Assembly: GCA_025174535.1 (NCBI GenBank)
Contig: JALBUN010000001.1
Coordinates: 3,782,001-3,846,000 of the forward strand
Direction of reading: 5' to 3'
Source of the DNA: Cantharellus purpuraceus
Lineage: Eukaryota > Basidiomycota > Agaricomycetes > Cantharellales > Hydnaceae
DNA length: 64,000 nt
Of the stretch, positions 1 through 11,320 are shown piece after piece. Made by a program: the position numbers and the translations under genes. Position 1 is the first letter of the stretch. Each line of letters begins with the position of its first letter. The notes beneath the pieces were generated by a model. The model had not been told where the DNA came from. It searched no databases and saw nothing but the letters and a program-made list of their open reading frames with translations.

Positions 1-1385
1 GCATCCCCAACAAATACTCCTTATTGTCTTAGTGATCTGTCTCCATATGGTATCCCATTCCAAGGGTATTCGGTCCCTTTGCCTGACACGATGTAACCTG
101 AGTCGTATTGAAGTGGGAGGATAGGTCAGCGACGGCAACTGAAATTCTACCTCACGTTTGACTCTTCTATCCGTGTTACGATATAGAGGCAAAATGCTGA
201 GGAATGTATATGGTTCAATGTGTTGAAAAAATTTCACCTTGCTGGGGGTGTGTGGAGAGTAGATTTCGAATAGAGACAGAGGGAGTGATGGGAACTGAAT
301 ATATGCATAGTCGAATTGAAGATATACTTGAGTAGTATCTTCCTGCGAAGTTAGATGGGATTTGGCGTGATCTTCGTCTAGATATCGACAATTTAAGCAG
401 GGATCAGGAGCAGATGACTCAAACGAGAGTAAATGCTTAATATAAAATCAACCAGTGGAGCTTAGGCTTTGCAAACTGGGATTCAATATATGTTGCAATA
501 CTCTGGAATAGTATGCAAAAGATTGTAGAAATACGCATTCGTTCTGGAGTTATTCCAGAAACGAATAGTTCAGACACAGTCAACAAAAAACAGGTGAGAG
601 AAAATTATCTGGTCCATTGCATATCTAGCTAGGCATGTTTTATACAAGATATGCATGCTAATAACTCGTGATAAAAGTTCTGTGTCATTTGAAACATGGG
701 AAAGAAACTTGTGATAAAAACAAAATGGGGGGTGGAGCCAATAGAGGGAAAAATGACGAAATAAAATATAAAAGAAATATAGGAGAATGATCTGATGTGT
801 GTGGAGCTTACAGGGGCTTCTCCTCTTCCCTCCTAACCATTTCCCCTCGCTTTCCTACCTCCCCCTCAACCTCCTGAGCCTCCTATGTGCTCCTATTCCT
901 CCTATCCCCTCTGTTCCTCCTCTGTTCCCCTCTCCCCTAGAAGTCTGGCCTTCCAAATAACACAATGGAATTGTGAAAGAATATAGGATCGCCAATGGCA
1001 TAAGAGAGACATGGTGGGGATCTTGGACATTGAAAGAGTTTTGGAAGTATTTTGACACATGGAGGTGGCTTAACATGCCTGTGGAGCTCAGCATATTTTT
1101 GATAGTCCTCTGTGTCCAGAGACAAGTGTGACATATTATTAGAAGAGATGTTGGAGAGGGGAATAGAATTGGAAGCCATGTGAATGATGATGAAAGGATC
1201 GGTGTGAATAGAAGGCTGATAATGATCGATGGCAATGAAACACGAGTGACAATTGATGGCCAGAATTAGAGACTGAGGTGGAGAGGGAGTTGCGGCGCTA
1301 TTTAAAAGTTTGATATGAAAAGACGCTGGTGGAGTTGGACTGTCAGAGTGGTTTGATATACGTCCTCGATGTGTCCTGGCTCGTC
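1..1385 (-). repeat. Left arm of a large inverted repeat (interrupted by an LTR)
   Basis: Read on the minus strand, positions 1-220 and 963-1385 match 5399-6040 of the plus strand almost base for base. The two pieces are contiguous in the right arm. The left arm was split by the insertion of the LTR at 221-962. The arms contain a TATA-less leader and the start of a possible gag-like reading frame (MASNSIPLSN...), which reads out from both arms. No complete gene is present. The arms keep many CpG dinucleotides, unlike the gypsy copy they enclose, which suggests that the inverted duplication is younger than that copy. Confidence 0.8.
221..962 (-). mobile_element. Solo LTR, family A (copia), 742 bp, TSD CAATG
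   Basis: The element begins TGTTGAAAA and ends AATAACA, so it has the TG...CA ends of an LTR. It is flanked by the 5-bp direct repeat CAATG at 216-220 and 963-967. Without it, the flanks rejoin exactly as in the uninterrupted right arm near 5818-5830. Its sequence matches the 3' LTR of the copia element at 60577-61285 in the same orientation, so it derives from that copia family. No internal copia sequence is attached, so it is a solo LTR left by LTR-LTR recombination. Confidence 0.85.
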
Positions 1386-2238
1386 ACCGTGCAAGCTCCA
1401 ACCATTCTTGGTGCGATGCTGGTTGAATTTCCACAACCACCCCAATGTGTTCACATCTGATCGGGCAAAGGTCACCTTTGCCATGTCCTATCTCAAGAGC
1501 ACCGCACTGGACTACTTCAAGCCAGCACTCATGGATGATTCTGATGACCTGATATGGTCAGAGGACTACTCCAACTTCATCTCTGAACTCTGGACCAATT
1601 TTGGTCCTTACAACGCCAAAGCTGATGCCGAGAATGAACTCAATTGACTTCAGATGAAGGAAAACCACAAGATCACAAAATACATTGTGAGTTTCCAGCA
1701 GCTAGCTCCAAAGGTCCAATGGGGCGATGCCACACTCCAACACCAATTTTACATTGGCCTCCCATCCCACATCAAGGACAAGATATCATGCATTGGTAAG
1801 CCAGATACTCTGGTTAACCTTTGCAAGCTCACCCAATCCATCGACACCCATTATTGGGAACGTCAATCCAAGGTCTCCCATGAAAATTCAGCTAACAACA
1901 AGTCAGACAAATCATCAGACAAGACCCTCAAGTCCAACAAGGGGTCCAATAAGAAGACCACCACCAACTCCGGCCAGAAGTCAAACACTGGTAATGCCAC
2001 CACTTCTGGTTCCAGTCAGAACAACTCCAGAGCTCACAAGAGTACTCCAGACCTCTCCACCAAGCTGGGAAAGGATGGCAAACTTACCCAGCAGGAATGC
2101 CAGCACCACATGGACAACAACCCCTGTCTGTTCTGTGGAAAGCCTGGTCACCAAGCCAAGGATTGCAACAAGGCAACCTCGTCCACCACAAAAGCAAAGG
2201 GCTGTGCCACCAATGCTATGACGGACCCAAAAAAATAG
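1369..2238 (+). pseudogene. gag: Ty3/gypsy gag, broken
   Basis: This frame encodes a capsid-like region followed by a basic, Ser/Thr/Lys/Asn-rich linker and a CCHC zinc knuckle, C-x2-C-x4-H-x4-C (CLFCGKPGHQAKDC), near 2124-2166. Such knuckles bind the element's RNA. An in-frame TGA at 1645-1647 interrupts the frame where arginine would be expected, and the N-terminus is cut by the inverted-repeat junction at about 1386. Gag would package element RNA in the cytoplasm, but this copy cannot make a full protein. A partial second copy of the same gag lies at 43060-43280. Confidence 0.8.
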
Positions 2239-2255
2239 TAAGCAGTCCTCTAGCC

Positions 2256-5240
2256 TCCATATGGGCTGAGGGCTGCGTTGGTACTCCCCATATGACAAAC
2301 AAGGTCCACCTGAATGCATCCACTCTTTCTCACTCCAACTCTCACACCCTTCTCATCCACTCTGACTCCATTCCCAATACAACAATCCAAGCATTAATTG
2401 ACTCCAGTTCTATGCACTGTTTCCTTGATTCTGTTTTTTCCAATTTACATAAACTCCATACATACACCATAACTCCAATATCGCTCCAATTATTTGATGG
2501 TATTATTAATGTTGTTATTTTATGAGCTATAGATCTGTCTATCTGTTTTTCTGTCAGAGAAATCCAGAAAATTACATTCTATGTTACTCCACTTGCCTCC
2601 AGCTGTTCTGTGGTTCTCAGACATAATTGGCTCACCAACTACAATCTGTTGATTGACTGGACATTGGGCCATATCACATTCCGTTCTCCAGTGCAGGCTG
2701 CGTCATCCCTGATGTCACCAGCAACTATAGATGCAAAATTCTCTTCCACCTCCACCTCCTCCACTCCAATAGATACTCCACCAACCCCTCTGTCTATATT
2801 GATGGTGGACACTATGGTCTTTGCCAGACTAAGCAAACTGGATGGCTCACAAATGTTCCAGGTTCACCTCTCCAATCCAATGCACCTTGCTGCCTGTTCT
2901 GCTCAATCAACTCCACCGGACCTATCTATGGTTCCTAAGGAGTATCATGAGTTTGCCAATGTGTTCAGCAAGTCTAAAGCTGACTCTCTAGCAGAACACT
3001 GACTGTACAATCTCAAGATTGAGTTGGATGACAACTCCACCCCTCCGCTTGGCCCTATCTACTCACTATCCCAAAAAGAGCTACTGGCTCTCCAAACATT
3101 CATAGATGAGAACTTGGCTATGAGCTTCATCCGCCCATCCCTATCCCCCCACAGAGCTCCAGTCCTATTTGTCTGCAAAAAGGATGGATCACTCCATTTA
3201 TGTGTTAACTTCCATGGACTCAACAAGATCACCAAGAAAGACCAATACCCAATACCCCACACCACAGACCTGCTTGAGAGCCTGCAAAAGGCTAAGATCT
3301 ATTCCAAAATCAATCTCTGACATGCCTATCATCTAGTCTGTATCCAAGAAGGCAATGAGTGGAAAACAACTTTCTGCACTTGATATGGATCTTTTGAATG
3401 GTGTGTCATGCCCTTCAGACTAACCAATGCTCTGGCTGCCTTCCAGTGGTTCATGGATGATACATTTGCCGATCTCCTCAATGTTATCATCCTCATTTAT
3501 GTAGATGACATATTCGTATATTTGAATAATGAGGATGAACATTGGACACACATCCAAGAGGTACTCTGATGTCTCTGCAAACATGGCCTCTTCACCCATG
3601 CTGACAAATGTCAATTCCACTCTGACTCAGTCAAGTATCTAGGCTATATCCTCTCCCCTGCAGGACTGACAATGTCCAATGACAAAATCAAAGCCATACA
3701 GGAATGGCCGGAACCACAGAAAGTCAAAGATGTACAGTCTTTCCTAGGGTTTGTCAACTTCTACCAACACTTCATCCACAACTACTCTGATATTACCATT
3801 CTGCTCACCCAGCTTACTAGGAAAGGTATCCAATGGAATTTCACTGACAAATGTAGACAAAGTTTTGAGACCTTGAAAAAGGCTTTTACCTCCACTCTGA
3901 TACTAACTCATTGGGTTCCAGACATTCCTATCCTATTAGAAACCAATGCCTCTGACTATGCACTTGCTGCAATCCTGTCTGTCATCTCTCTGGAGGATGG
4001 ACAAGTCCATCTGATCACTTTTCACTTGTGTACATTTATGCCCCCTGAACTGAACTATGACATCCATGACAAAGAGGTCCTTGCCATATATGAAGGTTTC
4101 CAGATATGGAGACACTACCTCGAAGGCCCCTCCAATCCAGTAGATGTCATAATGGACCACAAGAACCTGGAATACTTCTCCACAATGAAACTACTCACCT
4201 GGAGACAAGTCTGATGGTCCAAAGAACTTGGAATACTTCTCCACAACAAAACTACTCACCCAGAGACAGGTCCGATGGTCTGAATACCTGTCTCAGTTCA
4301 ATCTCATTATCCGCTTCTGCCCTGATCAACTCAGAGCAAAACCTGACGTGTTAACTAGATGCTGGGACGTCTACCCTAAAGAGGGGAGTAGTAACTATGC
4401 CACTGTAAATCCACACAACTTCCATCCTGTGTTCACTAATGAGCAGCTGGCATTGTCCCTATGAGCATCCACCCTCATGACTCCCACCCTCTGAGCTGTA
4501 CCATTATGGACATCAACCAACTCTGCTCTGACATCTGCTCATCACTCTGATCCGATCCTGTTGCAGTTAAACACTTGGATAACCCTTCTGATCCAAAGTG
4601 GTCACTTGACCCCAAAGGACACCTCTGACACAACAACCAGATATATGTCCCTGACTCCAACAGACTCCAACTCTGAGTCTTGCAATATTATCATGATCAC
4701 CCCATTTCAGGCCATTTCGGGCAGAACCGGACACAAGGGTTAATCCAATGAGACTATGTATGTCCAAAAATGCAAGAGCACATTCAACACTACTGTAACT
4801 CTTGTACCACATGTATGTGCTCAAAATTGCAAAGGCACAAACCCTACAGAACACTTAAGCAACTTCTGGTTCCAGAGCAACCATGGAACTCCATCTCCAT
4901 GGGTTTCATAGAGAAGCTCCCCCCATTGCTCAGATATGACACCATACTCATGATTGTTGACAGGTTCACTAAACAGTCACTATTCATCCCGACGCATGAC
5001 ACCATCACCTCTGCCTTACTAGCTAAGTTGTTCATTCTCCATGTATTCTTTAAACATGGAGTCCCATCGCATGTCACATCCGATCGGGGCTTGGAGTTCA
5101 TGTCCTCCTTCTTCTGCACATTAGGAAAGGCTCTCAACATGAAGCTTCATTTCACCTCTGGATACCATCCTGAAGGAAATGGACAAACAGAATGAATGAA
5201 GCAGTCCCTGGAACAATATCTCTGAGTCTATTGTAACTAT
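2256..5240 (+). pseudogene. pol: Ty3/gypsy pol (protease-RT-RNase H-integrase), broken
   Basis: The family order is readable. A degenerate protease lies near 2385-2440 (ALIDSSSMHCFLD, where the family has D-S/T-G). Reverse transcriptase occupies about 3024-3620 and carries the YVDD catalytic box near 3500. RNase H lies at 3672-4214 and an integrase core at about 4770-5200 (DRFTKQSLFIP, TSDRGLEF, YHPEGNGQTE). The frame is stopped by TGA at 2523, 3000, 3318, 3379, 3568 and 4213, and at two more sites in integrase (about 5194 and 5224). Most of these fall where an arginine is conserved. Pol stops at about 5240 with no chromodomain or 3' LTR, so this is a truncated, inactive copy. Confidence 0.88.
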
Positions 5241-5254
5241 CAACAAGACAACTG

Positions 5255-5398
5255 GTGTTTTGGAACCCGCAAAATTATGGTGTTAGGGCAAACTTTAAAT
5301 CACCACAATTCCGTGAATGAACAGCTGAGAAGAATATCAAATCCTACTGCAGCACGACTCTAGAAACGATTTAATGTTTGTACTTTGGTTACAATCCG
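5255..5398 (+). repeat. 140-bp retroelement segment shared with 19192-19340
   Basis: The stretch that starts TGTTTTGGAACC is about 90 percent identical by eye to 19192-19340 in the same orientation. At the second site it is continuous with a minus-strand gypsy gag/protease region. Here it is a small orphan fragment between the end of gypsy pol and the right inverted-repeat arm. Confidence 0.7.
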
Positions 5399-6040
5399 TT
5401 GACGAGCCAGGACACATCGAGGACGTATATCAAACCACTCTGACAGTCCAACTCCACCAGCGTCTTTTCATATCAAACTTTTAAATAGCGCCGCAACTCC
5501 CTCTCCACCTCAGTCTCTAATTCTGGCCATCAATTGTCACTCGTGTTTCATTGCCATCGATCATTATCAGCCTTCTATTCACACCGATCCTTTCATCATC
5601 ATTCACATGGCTTCCAATTCTATTCCCCTCTCCAACATCTCTTCTAATAATATGTCACACTTGTCTCTGAACACAGAGGACTATCAAAAATATGCTGAGC
5701 TCCACAGGCATGTTAAGCCACCTCCACATGTCAAAATACTTCCAAAACTCTTTCAATGTCCAAGATCCCCACCATGTCTCTCTTATGCCATTGGCAATCC
5801 TATATTCTTTCACAATTCCATTGAATCATATACATTCCTCGGCATTTTGCCTCTATATCGTAACACGGATAGAAGAGTCAAACGTGAGGTAGAATTTCAG
5901 TTGCCGTCGCTGACCTATCCTCCCACTTCAATACGACTCAGGTTACATCGTGTCAGGCAAAGGGACCGAATACCCTTGGAATGGGATACCATATGGAGAC
6001 AGATCACTAAGACAATAAGGAGTATTTGTTGGGGATGCTG
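5399..6040 (+). repeat. Right arm of the large inverted repeat
   Basis: This arm is the uninterrupted partner of 1-1385. It contains an open frame from 5607 to 6041 (144 codons) that I cannot assign. Its first half resembles a gag N-terminus and its second half is basic and Arg-rich. The match to the left arm runs to the window edge, so the inverted repeat may extend beyond position 1. Confidence 0.8.
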
Positions 6041-7016
6041 ACTGAAGTCCTCATGTGACTCAGGGTCAATTTACCTTTGGAACCATAGAGAAGATGGTAT
6101 TGGTGGACATTTCTATTGTTCTTTTATTACTCATCACCCCCTATTCTTACAAAGATTACCCCTATCTGTCGCTTCATTTCTCCATGATTTCCCCATTAGT
6201 AGTTCAACTTCACATGGTTCATCAGCAGGCTTGATCAGCATTTCTTGCATCATATTGCATCATTTGCTCCTCATATTGTGTCATTGTGCCCTGGGGATTT
6301 GTATATAAAAGGGTGCTAGTTTCACCTTTGGAATCAATCAACAAGTTTTCAGCCAACGCTCTAAAGTCAAAGTCCATGCTCTAAGTCTACGCTCTATGCT
6401 CTATATCACAATTCATCATCTCTACACTGAGGCAAAGCACCTTGGTTCAACGATCAGATTTCCCTCCACCACCAAGAGGTTGCATCTCCTGAAACCAGCT
6501 TTCATGTACCTCCCAACTGGGCTCCCCATTGTCATCCAGTCACAGAGCACAATCAGCCATCAAGACCGACCTTTTGCTCCCATCCTCATCCAACCACAGA
6601 GCACTATTCCTGTTACTCAGGGCTACCTCTACCCCCTTGACCTGATTGATCTTTGGAGTGCTGAACAACTGTGTTACACACCATCTGTTTGCTAGGACCA
6701 TTGTGCGCAGGCTTATAGGATCTATTCCATAAGCGAACCAACAACGGATCGAAGCTGTTGAACCAGGCCTTGGTCTGGGACTTAGGAGCTTATGGGGTAC
6801 AGATGCTGCTGGCAAGCAAGGAGATGGCTTGTGCCAGATTCAGGGAGGGCAGAGTATCATCCTCTTCATTGACAGCCTCTATGTGGTCCGTCAGTTCTTT
6901 GATGACCTTGGGGATGGTGTCAATGCTGGGAGTGGGCACCTCCACAGTTCATGCACATTCAGAATTGGCAGTGGATTGTGGCATTGGTAGAAGTGAGTAT
7001 GGCAGTTCAAATATAC
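6041..7016 (+). other. LTR-like promoter region plus unassigned retroelement remnant
   Basis: A strong TATA motif (GTATATAAAAGG) lies at 6301-6312, followed by a repetitive GCTCTA-rich leader at 6355-6410. This is what an LTR promoter and leader look like. Reading frames downstream to about 7010 are short and shifted, and I cannot assign a protein. The right edge is the outer family-B LTR. I could not place LTR ends or target duplications. Confidence 0.4.
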
Positions 7017-8030
7017 TATTACACACTGGGTCCAGTTGGGGGTTGGAACTTGTGTCAGAGTTGACAGTTGGAGTTGGAGTGGGGATCAGGGTGCATTGTG
7101 GGGGTCAGAATGGACTTGGCTTCAGCTTATGTGCTGCACCCTCACTAATACCTGTGTCCAAGATTTCAGAGATGGAGTATGACTTAGGTAGTTTGTGTTA
7201 CACACTAGGTCCAATTGGGGGTCAGAGATTGGGTCAGAGGTTTCGTCAGAGTTGGAGTACGTCGTGGGGGTCAGAACGGACTTGGCTTCAGCTTATGTGC
7301 TGCGCCCTCACTAATACTGGTGTCCGAGATTTTGGAGACAGAGTACGACTTAGAGAGTTAGGATTGGACTTAGGAACTAGGCGTGATTCGATATTCAAAC
7401 TGGGGGATGAAATCCCCAGTCAGGCAACTTAAATACATATTTGAAATCTAATAATAATTACTCCGGTGATGGGTCTCCAAGGCCGACGGCCTTACATGAG
7501 TATGTCCGAGTCTGATGGGGATGGATGTCCAGGTTCCTATGGTGATGCTGATGCATCAATCGGAACCGGAGATGGATGGGCAGAATCGGTGGTGACAATC
7601 GGACAGGTAGATGGAGACATGAGTATACATTTCATGTGTGTGGGGATCTGAGTGGATCGGATGGGGATCTGGGTGTTAATGAATATAGTCATAACAGTTT
7701 GGATCAGACTTAGGAGCCAGGTGTGATTCAATATTTGAACAGGGGAATGAAGTCCCCAGTTGTACAATGTAAATACATATTTGAAATCTAATAATAGTTA
7801 CTCTGGTGATGGGTCTCCAAGGCTGATGGCCTTACATGAATATGTCTGAGTCCAATGGGGACAGATGTCCAGGTTCCTATGCTGATGCTGATGCATCAGT
7901 TGGAACTGGAGGCAGATGAGTGAGATTGATGGTGAAATTGGACAGACTAAATGGAGATGTGATGGTTTTCAAATGGAGTATAGATTTCATGTGCATGGGG
8001 ATCTGGGTGTTAATGAATATAGTCATAACA
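7017..8030 (+). mobile_element. Family-B LTR split by a second family-B LTR
   Basis: Positions 7017-7195 and 7697-8030 together make one family-B LTR. It starts TATTACACACTGGG, with a decayed TG, and ends with the family's ATAGTCATAACA. A complete second LTR of the same family sits inside it at 7196-7696. CpGs seen in the inner copy appear as TG or CA in the outer one, so the outer copy is older. Confidence 0.8.
7196..7696 (+). mobile_element. Solo LTR, family B, 501 bp, nested, TSD GTTTG
   Basis: This copy begins TGTTACACACTAGG and ends GTCATAACA. The 5-bp repeat GTTTG flanks it at 7191-7195 and 7697-7701. Removing it restores the family-B sequence of the host LTR. Copies of the same LTR lie at 12143-12650, 19674-20196 and (reversed) 20845-21358. 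Confidence 0.9.
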
Positions 8031-8040
8031 GTGGATTAGA

Positions 8041-8724
8041 ACGTGCTGCGAGTGTGGTAGCAGCTTGACTGGAAACTTCAAGTGTGCTAATGTCTGCTTC
8101 ATGTGCCTCCAGGTTTTCTTCTATCTCAATCACATTTGTGTGAATCATACAAATGGTCTGTGCAATTGATCTCCAAGACTCAGGTACGTTTCAAAGGATC
8201 ATGGCTGCATGCATGGAGTCTGGTATTTTTTCTCCCATCCTGTCAAGCTGGTTCCTAAACTCCTTCATGATGGTTAGATATGAGGTGACAGACTGTCTGT
8301 TGACCATATGATAGTTTTTGTATCTGGTCCTGATGATGCTGATTTTGCTGGGGTCCTTTGACTTGAATTTATTCATGAGGATCATCCAAGCCTCTGAGGC
8401 TGTGTCCATTCCATCGATTGCAGTTTGTTGTTCAGGTATTATGCATAAAAGAATTTGATTGGACACTGTGTTATTTCTATCATGCCATTCAATGGTCTTC
8501 TGTGTAAGGGGGACATCCCCTGCATGCTGGACTCCACCAACAATTGTAATGGTGATATTGTCCCCATCTGGCAGTTCATCCATTCCCAGGATGGTAGCAT
8601 ATAGTCCCCTGTCTTGTGCTGTTGCAAGTAACTCTTGTTTCCATGATACCCAGTTATCTCTACTCAACTTGGGTCTAATCTCTCTAAATTTGTGAATATC
8701 ATGCTTGGCAGGTGATTGTGCCAT
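8041..8724 (-). pseudogene. gag: Ty1/copia gag (UBN2-type), broken
   Basis: From an ATG at 8722-8724 the minus strand encodes 177 residues typical of copia Gag: a KLSRDNWVSWKQELLATA opening, then a long helical region with HDRNNTVSNQILLCI and EAWMILMNKF motifs. The frame stops at 8191 and continues in another frame to about 8041, where the family-B LTR cuts it. Gag would form the virus-like particle in the cytoplasm. The zinc knuckle and pol are missing. The related copia LTR lies just upstream on the same strand (about 8880-9310), as expected for a 5' LTR. Confidence 0.8.
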
Positions 8725-8879
8725 TGAAGAGTAGTGAGACTCTTAATCTGTTGTGTTATGAACTTGAGTGTGATGCCTTGCAAGGCCTGAAGTTGAGTAG
8801 ATGTTGATTGGAATGCAGGGGAAGTGATAGAAGCCAGTGCTTCTGATAGACAAGAGTATATGCACATTTGTAAAACCCT

Positions 8880-9310
8880 ATAGGCATTGTATGGCCTTGT
8901 GAGTGGGTTCTATGGGTAGATATGAATAAACAGAAGCAGATGTGATTGAGTTACAAGAATTGATGATGGTTTTGAAGAGTTATGAGGAGAACAGTGTGAT
9001 CACTTCTGAAAATGCAAGTTATCAGAACAAACTTGGAGACAAAAAGATCTGGTCTTTTTTGTAGCTAGCTTGTCTCATTTTATACATTGTATGCATGTTA
9101 GGAGTCCATAGTAAAAGTCCTGAGTCATGAGGATGGAGTGAAAATAGATGGCAGGGGTTTTTCAAAAATGGAGGGTTCTAACCTCAGCTCCTATACCCTA
9201 TTCCCTATCTCCTATTCCTCTTATCTGATCGCTCCCCTAGCTCCTTTGGGCCCCCTGTGTTCCCTTTCCCTTCTCCCTTTCTTCTCTTTCTCTTTGACTG
9301 TTGAAATGCA
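8880..9310 (-). mobile_element. Copia LTR related to family A (5' LTR and leader of the 8.2-8.7 kb gag)
   Basis: This stretch shares blocks with family-A LTRs, such as the GTAGCTAGCTTGTCTC... and ATAAAAGTCCTGAGTCAT-like segments. It matches 42430-43010 over several hundred bases. Its position ahead of the minus-strand copia gag fits a 5' LTR plus leader. I could not fix exact ends. Confidence 0.6.
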
Positions 9311-9375
9311 CTCTAAGCTTCATTTGGAATCACAACATGGCTGGCATCACTGGCATATACTCCTTACAAAGCTGA

Positions 9376-9962
9376 TCAATTTGAGCTCAATCTCTGATAG
9401 GGAAAACTCTTTGACTTTGCCCAGCTGTTTAGCACCCTTGGGGATGCTAGACAGGAGGAGACCACATTTGTGGTCATAGTCCTCCCAGATTGGGTCAGTA
9501 TTGTCCCAATCTTGACACTTGAACCCTCAAGGGTCAATCTGAGGTGATTTGCCTGGGTGATTGTCCTCCTTGGTGAGGTCAATTGTTTCTTGTGACAATG
9601 ATGCCACAGGTTCTGATGAAGGAATGGTGGGCAATGATTTGCCTCCTGTAGCATGTGATGATGACACTACTGGGGCCAAGCACACCATTGTGAGCTTGGT
9701 TTTAAATGTAGGAGGTGCTTTAGCTGCAGCCTCCTTGAGTGATGTCATGAATCAATTGTGGCCATATAAGTCTCAAGGCTCTCTCCACTGATGTGGTGGA
9801 GAGATATAATTGGCTCCTATTTTGAGCCTCAATCAAGTGTGAGATGTAGTCATCACACTTTTGGCACTCATGAGGGTGATAGATCATAGCACCTCCATGC
9901 CATCCACTGATCTTCCAGGTCATCTCAACTTGATGACCTTGGATCATTTCTGCAGCACTCAT
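9376..9962 (-). pseudogene. Retroelement-associated ORF of unknown function
   Basis: The minus strand from 9962 carries about 80 residues with a Trp/Cys/His-rich core (SGWHGGAMIYHPHECQKCD). It continues in shifted frames (about 9748-9527 and 9654-9376) through a Ser/Pro/Thr-rich stretch. I recognise the core as a type found in repeat-linked mushroom proteins but cannot give it a function. It lies 3' of an integrase-chromodomain remnant on the same strand, and the DNA is very rich in short hairpins. Confidence 0.45.
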
Positions 9963-10408
9963 TATGGGTGCTGCAGGTGTGGAAGGTTGTTCAACTTCCT
10001 CATCTTAAGCATCCATCATCTCCCTTCTGGGAGATGATATTTTTTGATGGGGGGATGGTGGTGGTTCAAAGAATCGCCACTAGACTTTTACAGCTGTACC
10101 TGAAAAATTCCTGTTGGAAATTTTTCTCAGTGACTAGGTCACATGGCTGTGACATGATTAATTATCACTTGCGCCTTTCATGCTACCATGGGTAGCACAA
10201 AGATAAACTGCTATTAATTATCATGGCAGCTCTATCCCACTTAGAAACCACCATTATTTGAGGTAGTTCCTCCCCTTCTTATTGAGCTACCATCAGTGAT
10301 GGTAGCTCCTCATCACTTTCCACTAGAAGCTACCATTATTTCTGGTAGCTCCACCTCTTTCCCCTTGAGCCCCATTAACTCTTTGGGGCTCTTCACCACT
10401 GAGAATTA

Positions 10409-11320
10409 CTATCTGTGAGGTAGCACTTGAGTCATCCCTTGAAGCTCTAAATAATCATCTAGAGCTTCCAGATCCTTACATGAAGTGTAAGGTTCCCAGG
10501 TGATATCTCCCAATGTCCATAGAACTTGAAATTCAAGTTCTCTATCATTCATCCATTGATGAGTGATGATCTTATTGACAAGCCATTCCTGCTTGTCATT
10601 GTTTCCAAAGTCATAAAATGACCTTGCTTCCCATTTTGAGAACCTAGTCTTATCATTCAACACATATGATCAAATAAGGCTGACATGGAACATAGGCATA
10701 ATATGCCTACTAGTCAGTTCCAGTGGCAGCTCTAGTGTCACTGTCAAAGCCTTATTATGGGCTTTGAGTATTTTATAAGGCCCAATAAACTTGGGCACTA
10801 GTTTAATGGCTTTACCCTTGGGCAGAGTCAAGTTCTTTGTTGAGAGGTAGACTTTGTCACCTCTCTGAAAGATTGGACCTTCACAATATTTCTTATTAGC
10901 ATGAAACATCTGGCTGATATGACTTTCTATGATTGTGTCATGTGCTGCTGGCAGGTTCAATTGAGCCTGCTGTGTGAACTGCTTGACACCCTTAAATTTG
11001 GTGTCATTATTCATGGGTATGCCTATTCTAGGTATATACCTATAGTTAAGCTTGAATGGAGTAAACCCTGTTGTTGAGTTTATATTGGAGTTCAATGCAA
11101 ACTTTATATGCCCAATCTTTCTCATCACTTCATACTGTATGAAGTATTTGACCAATGGAATGATTCACTTGTTCCATTGTTCCATCCATTTGTGGATGGA
11201 ATGCTGTGGACATGAGGAGTTTTACCCCCATGATCTGTTGTAATTCAATGCCAGAAGATCAATGTGAACTTTGAGCCTTGATCAGATACAATTGAGTCTG
11301 GTACACCTGTTATGCACTAG
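10409..11320 (-). pseudogene. pol: Chromovirus (Ty3/gypsy) integrase C-terminus plus chromodomain
   Basis: Reading the minus strand, 11320-11155 holds the end of the integrase core in broken frames. Positions 11155-10670 encode the C-terminal DNA-binding part (GHIKFALNSNINSTTGFTPF, then RGDKVYLSTKNL and KFIGPYKIL). Positions 10663-10409 encode a chromodomain (EWLVNKIITHQW, FQVLWTLGDITWEPYTSCKD). In chromoviruses this module steers integration toward marked chromatin. RT and RNase H are absent. CpG is almost missing, and perfect short hairpins occur every 30-60 bases. Confidence 0.82.

Noticed and set aside
855..1235. Minus-strand frames of 80-126 codons
   Set aside because: They cross the LTR boundary at 962 and repeat the unassigned frame of the right inverted-repeat arm; not an independent gene.
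10283..10350. Repeated short palindromes considered as a CRISPR-like array
   Set aside because: The repeats differ from each other, have no constant unit or spacer length, and lie in a eukaryotic retroelement.
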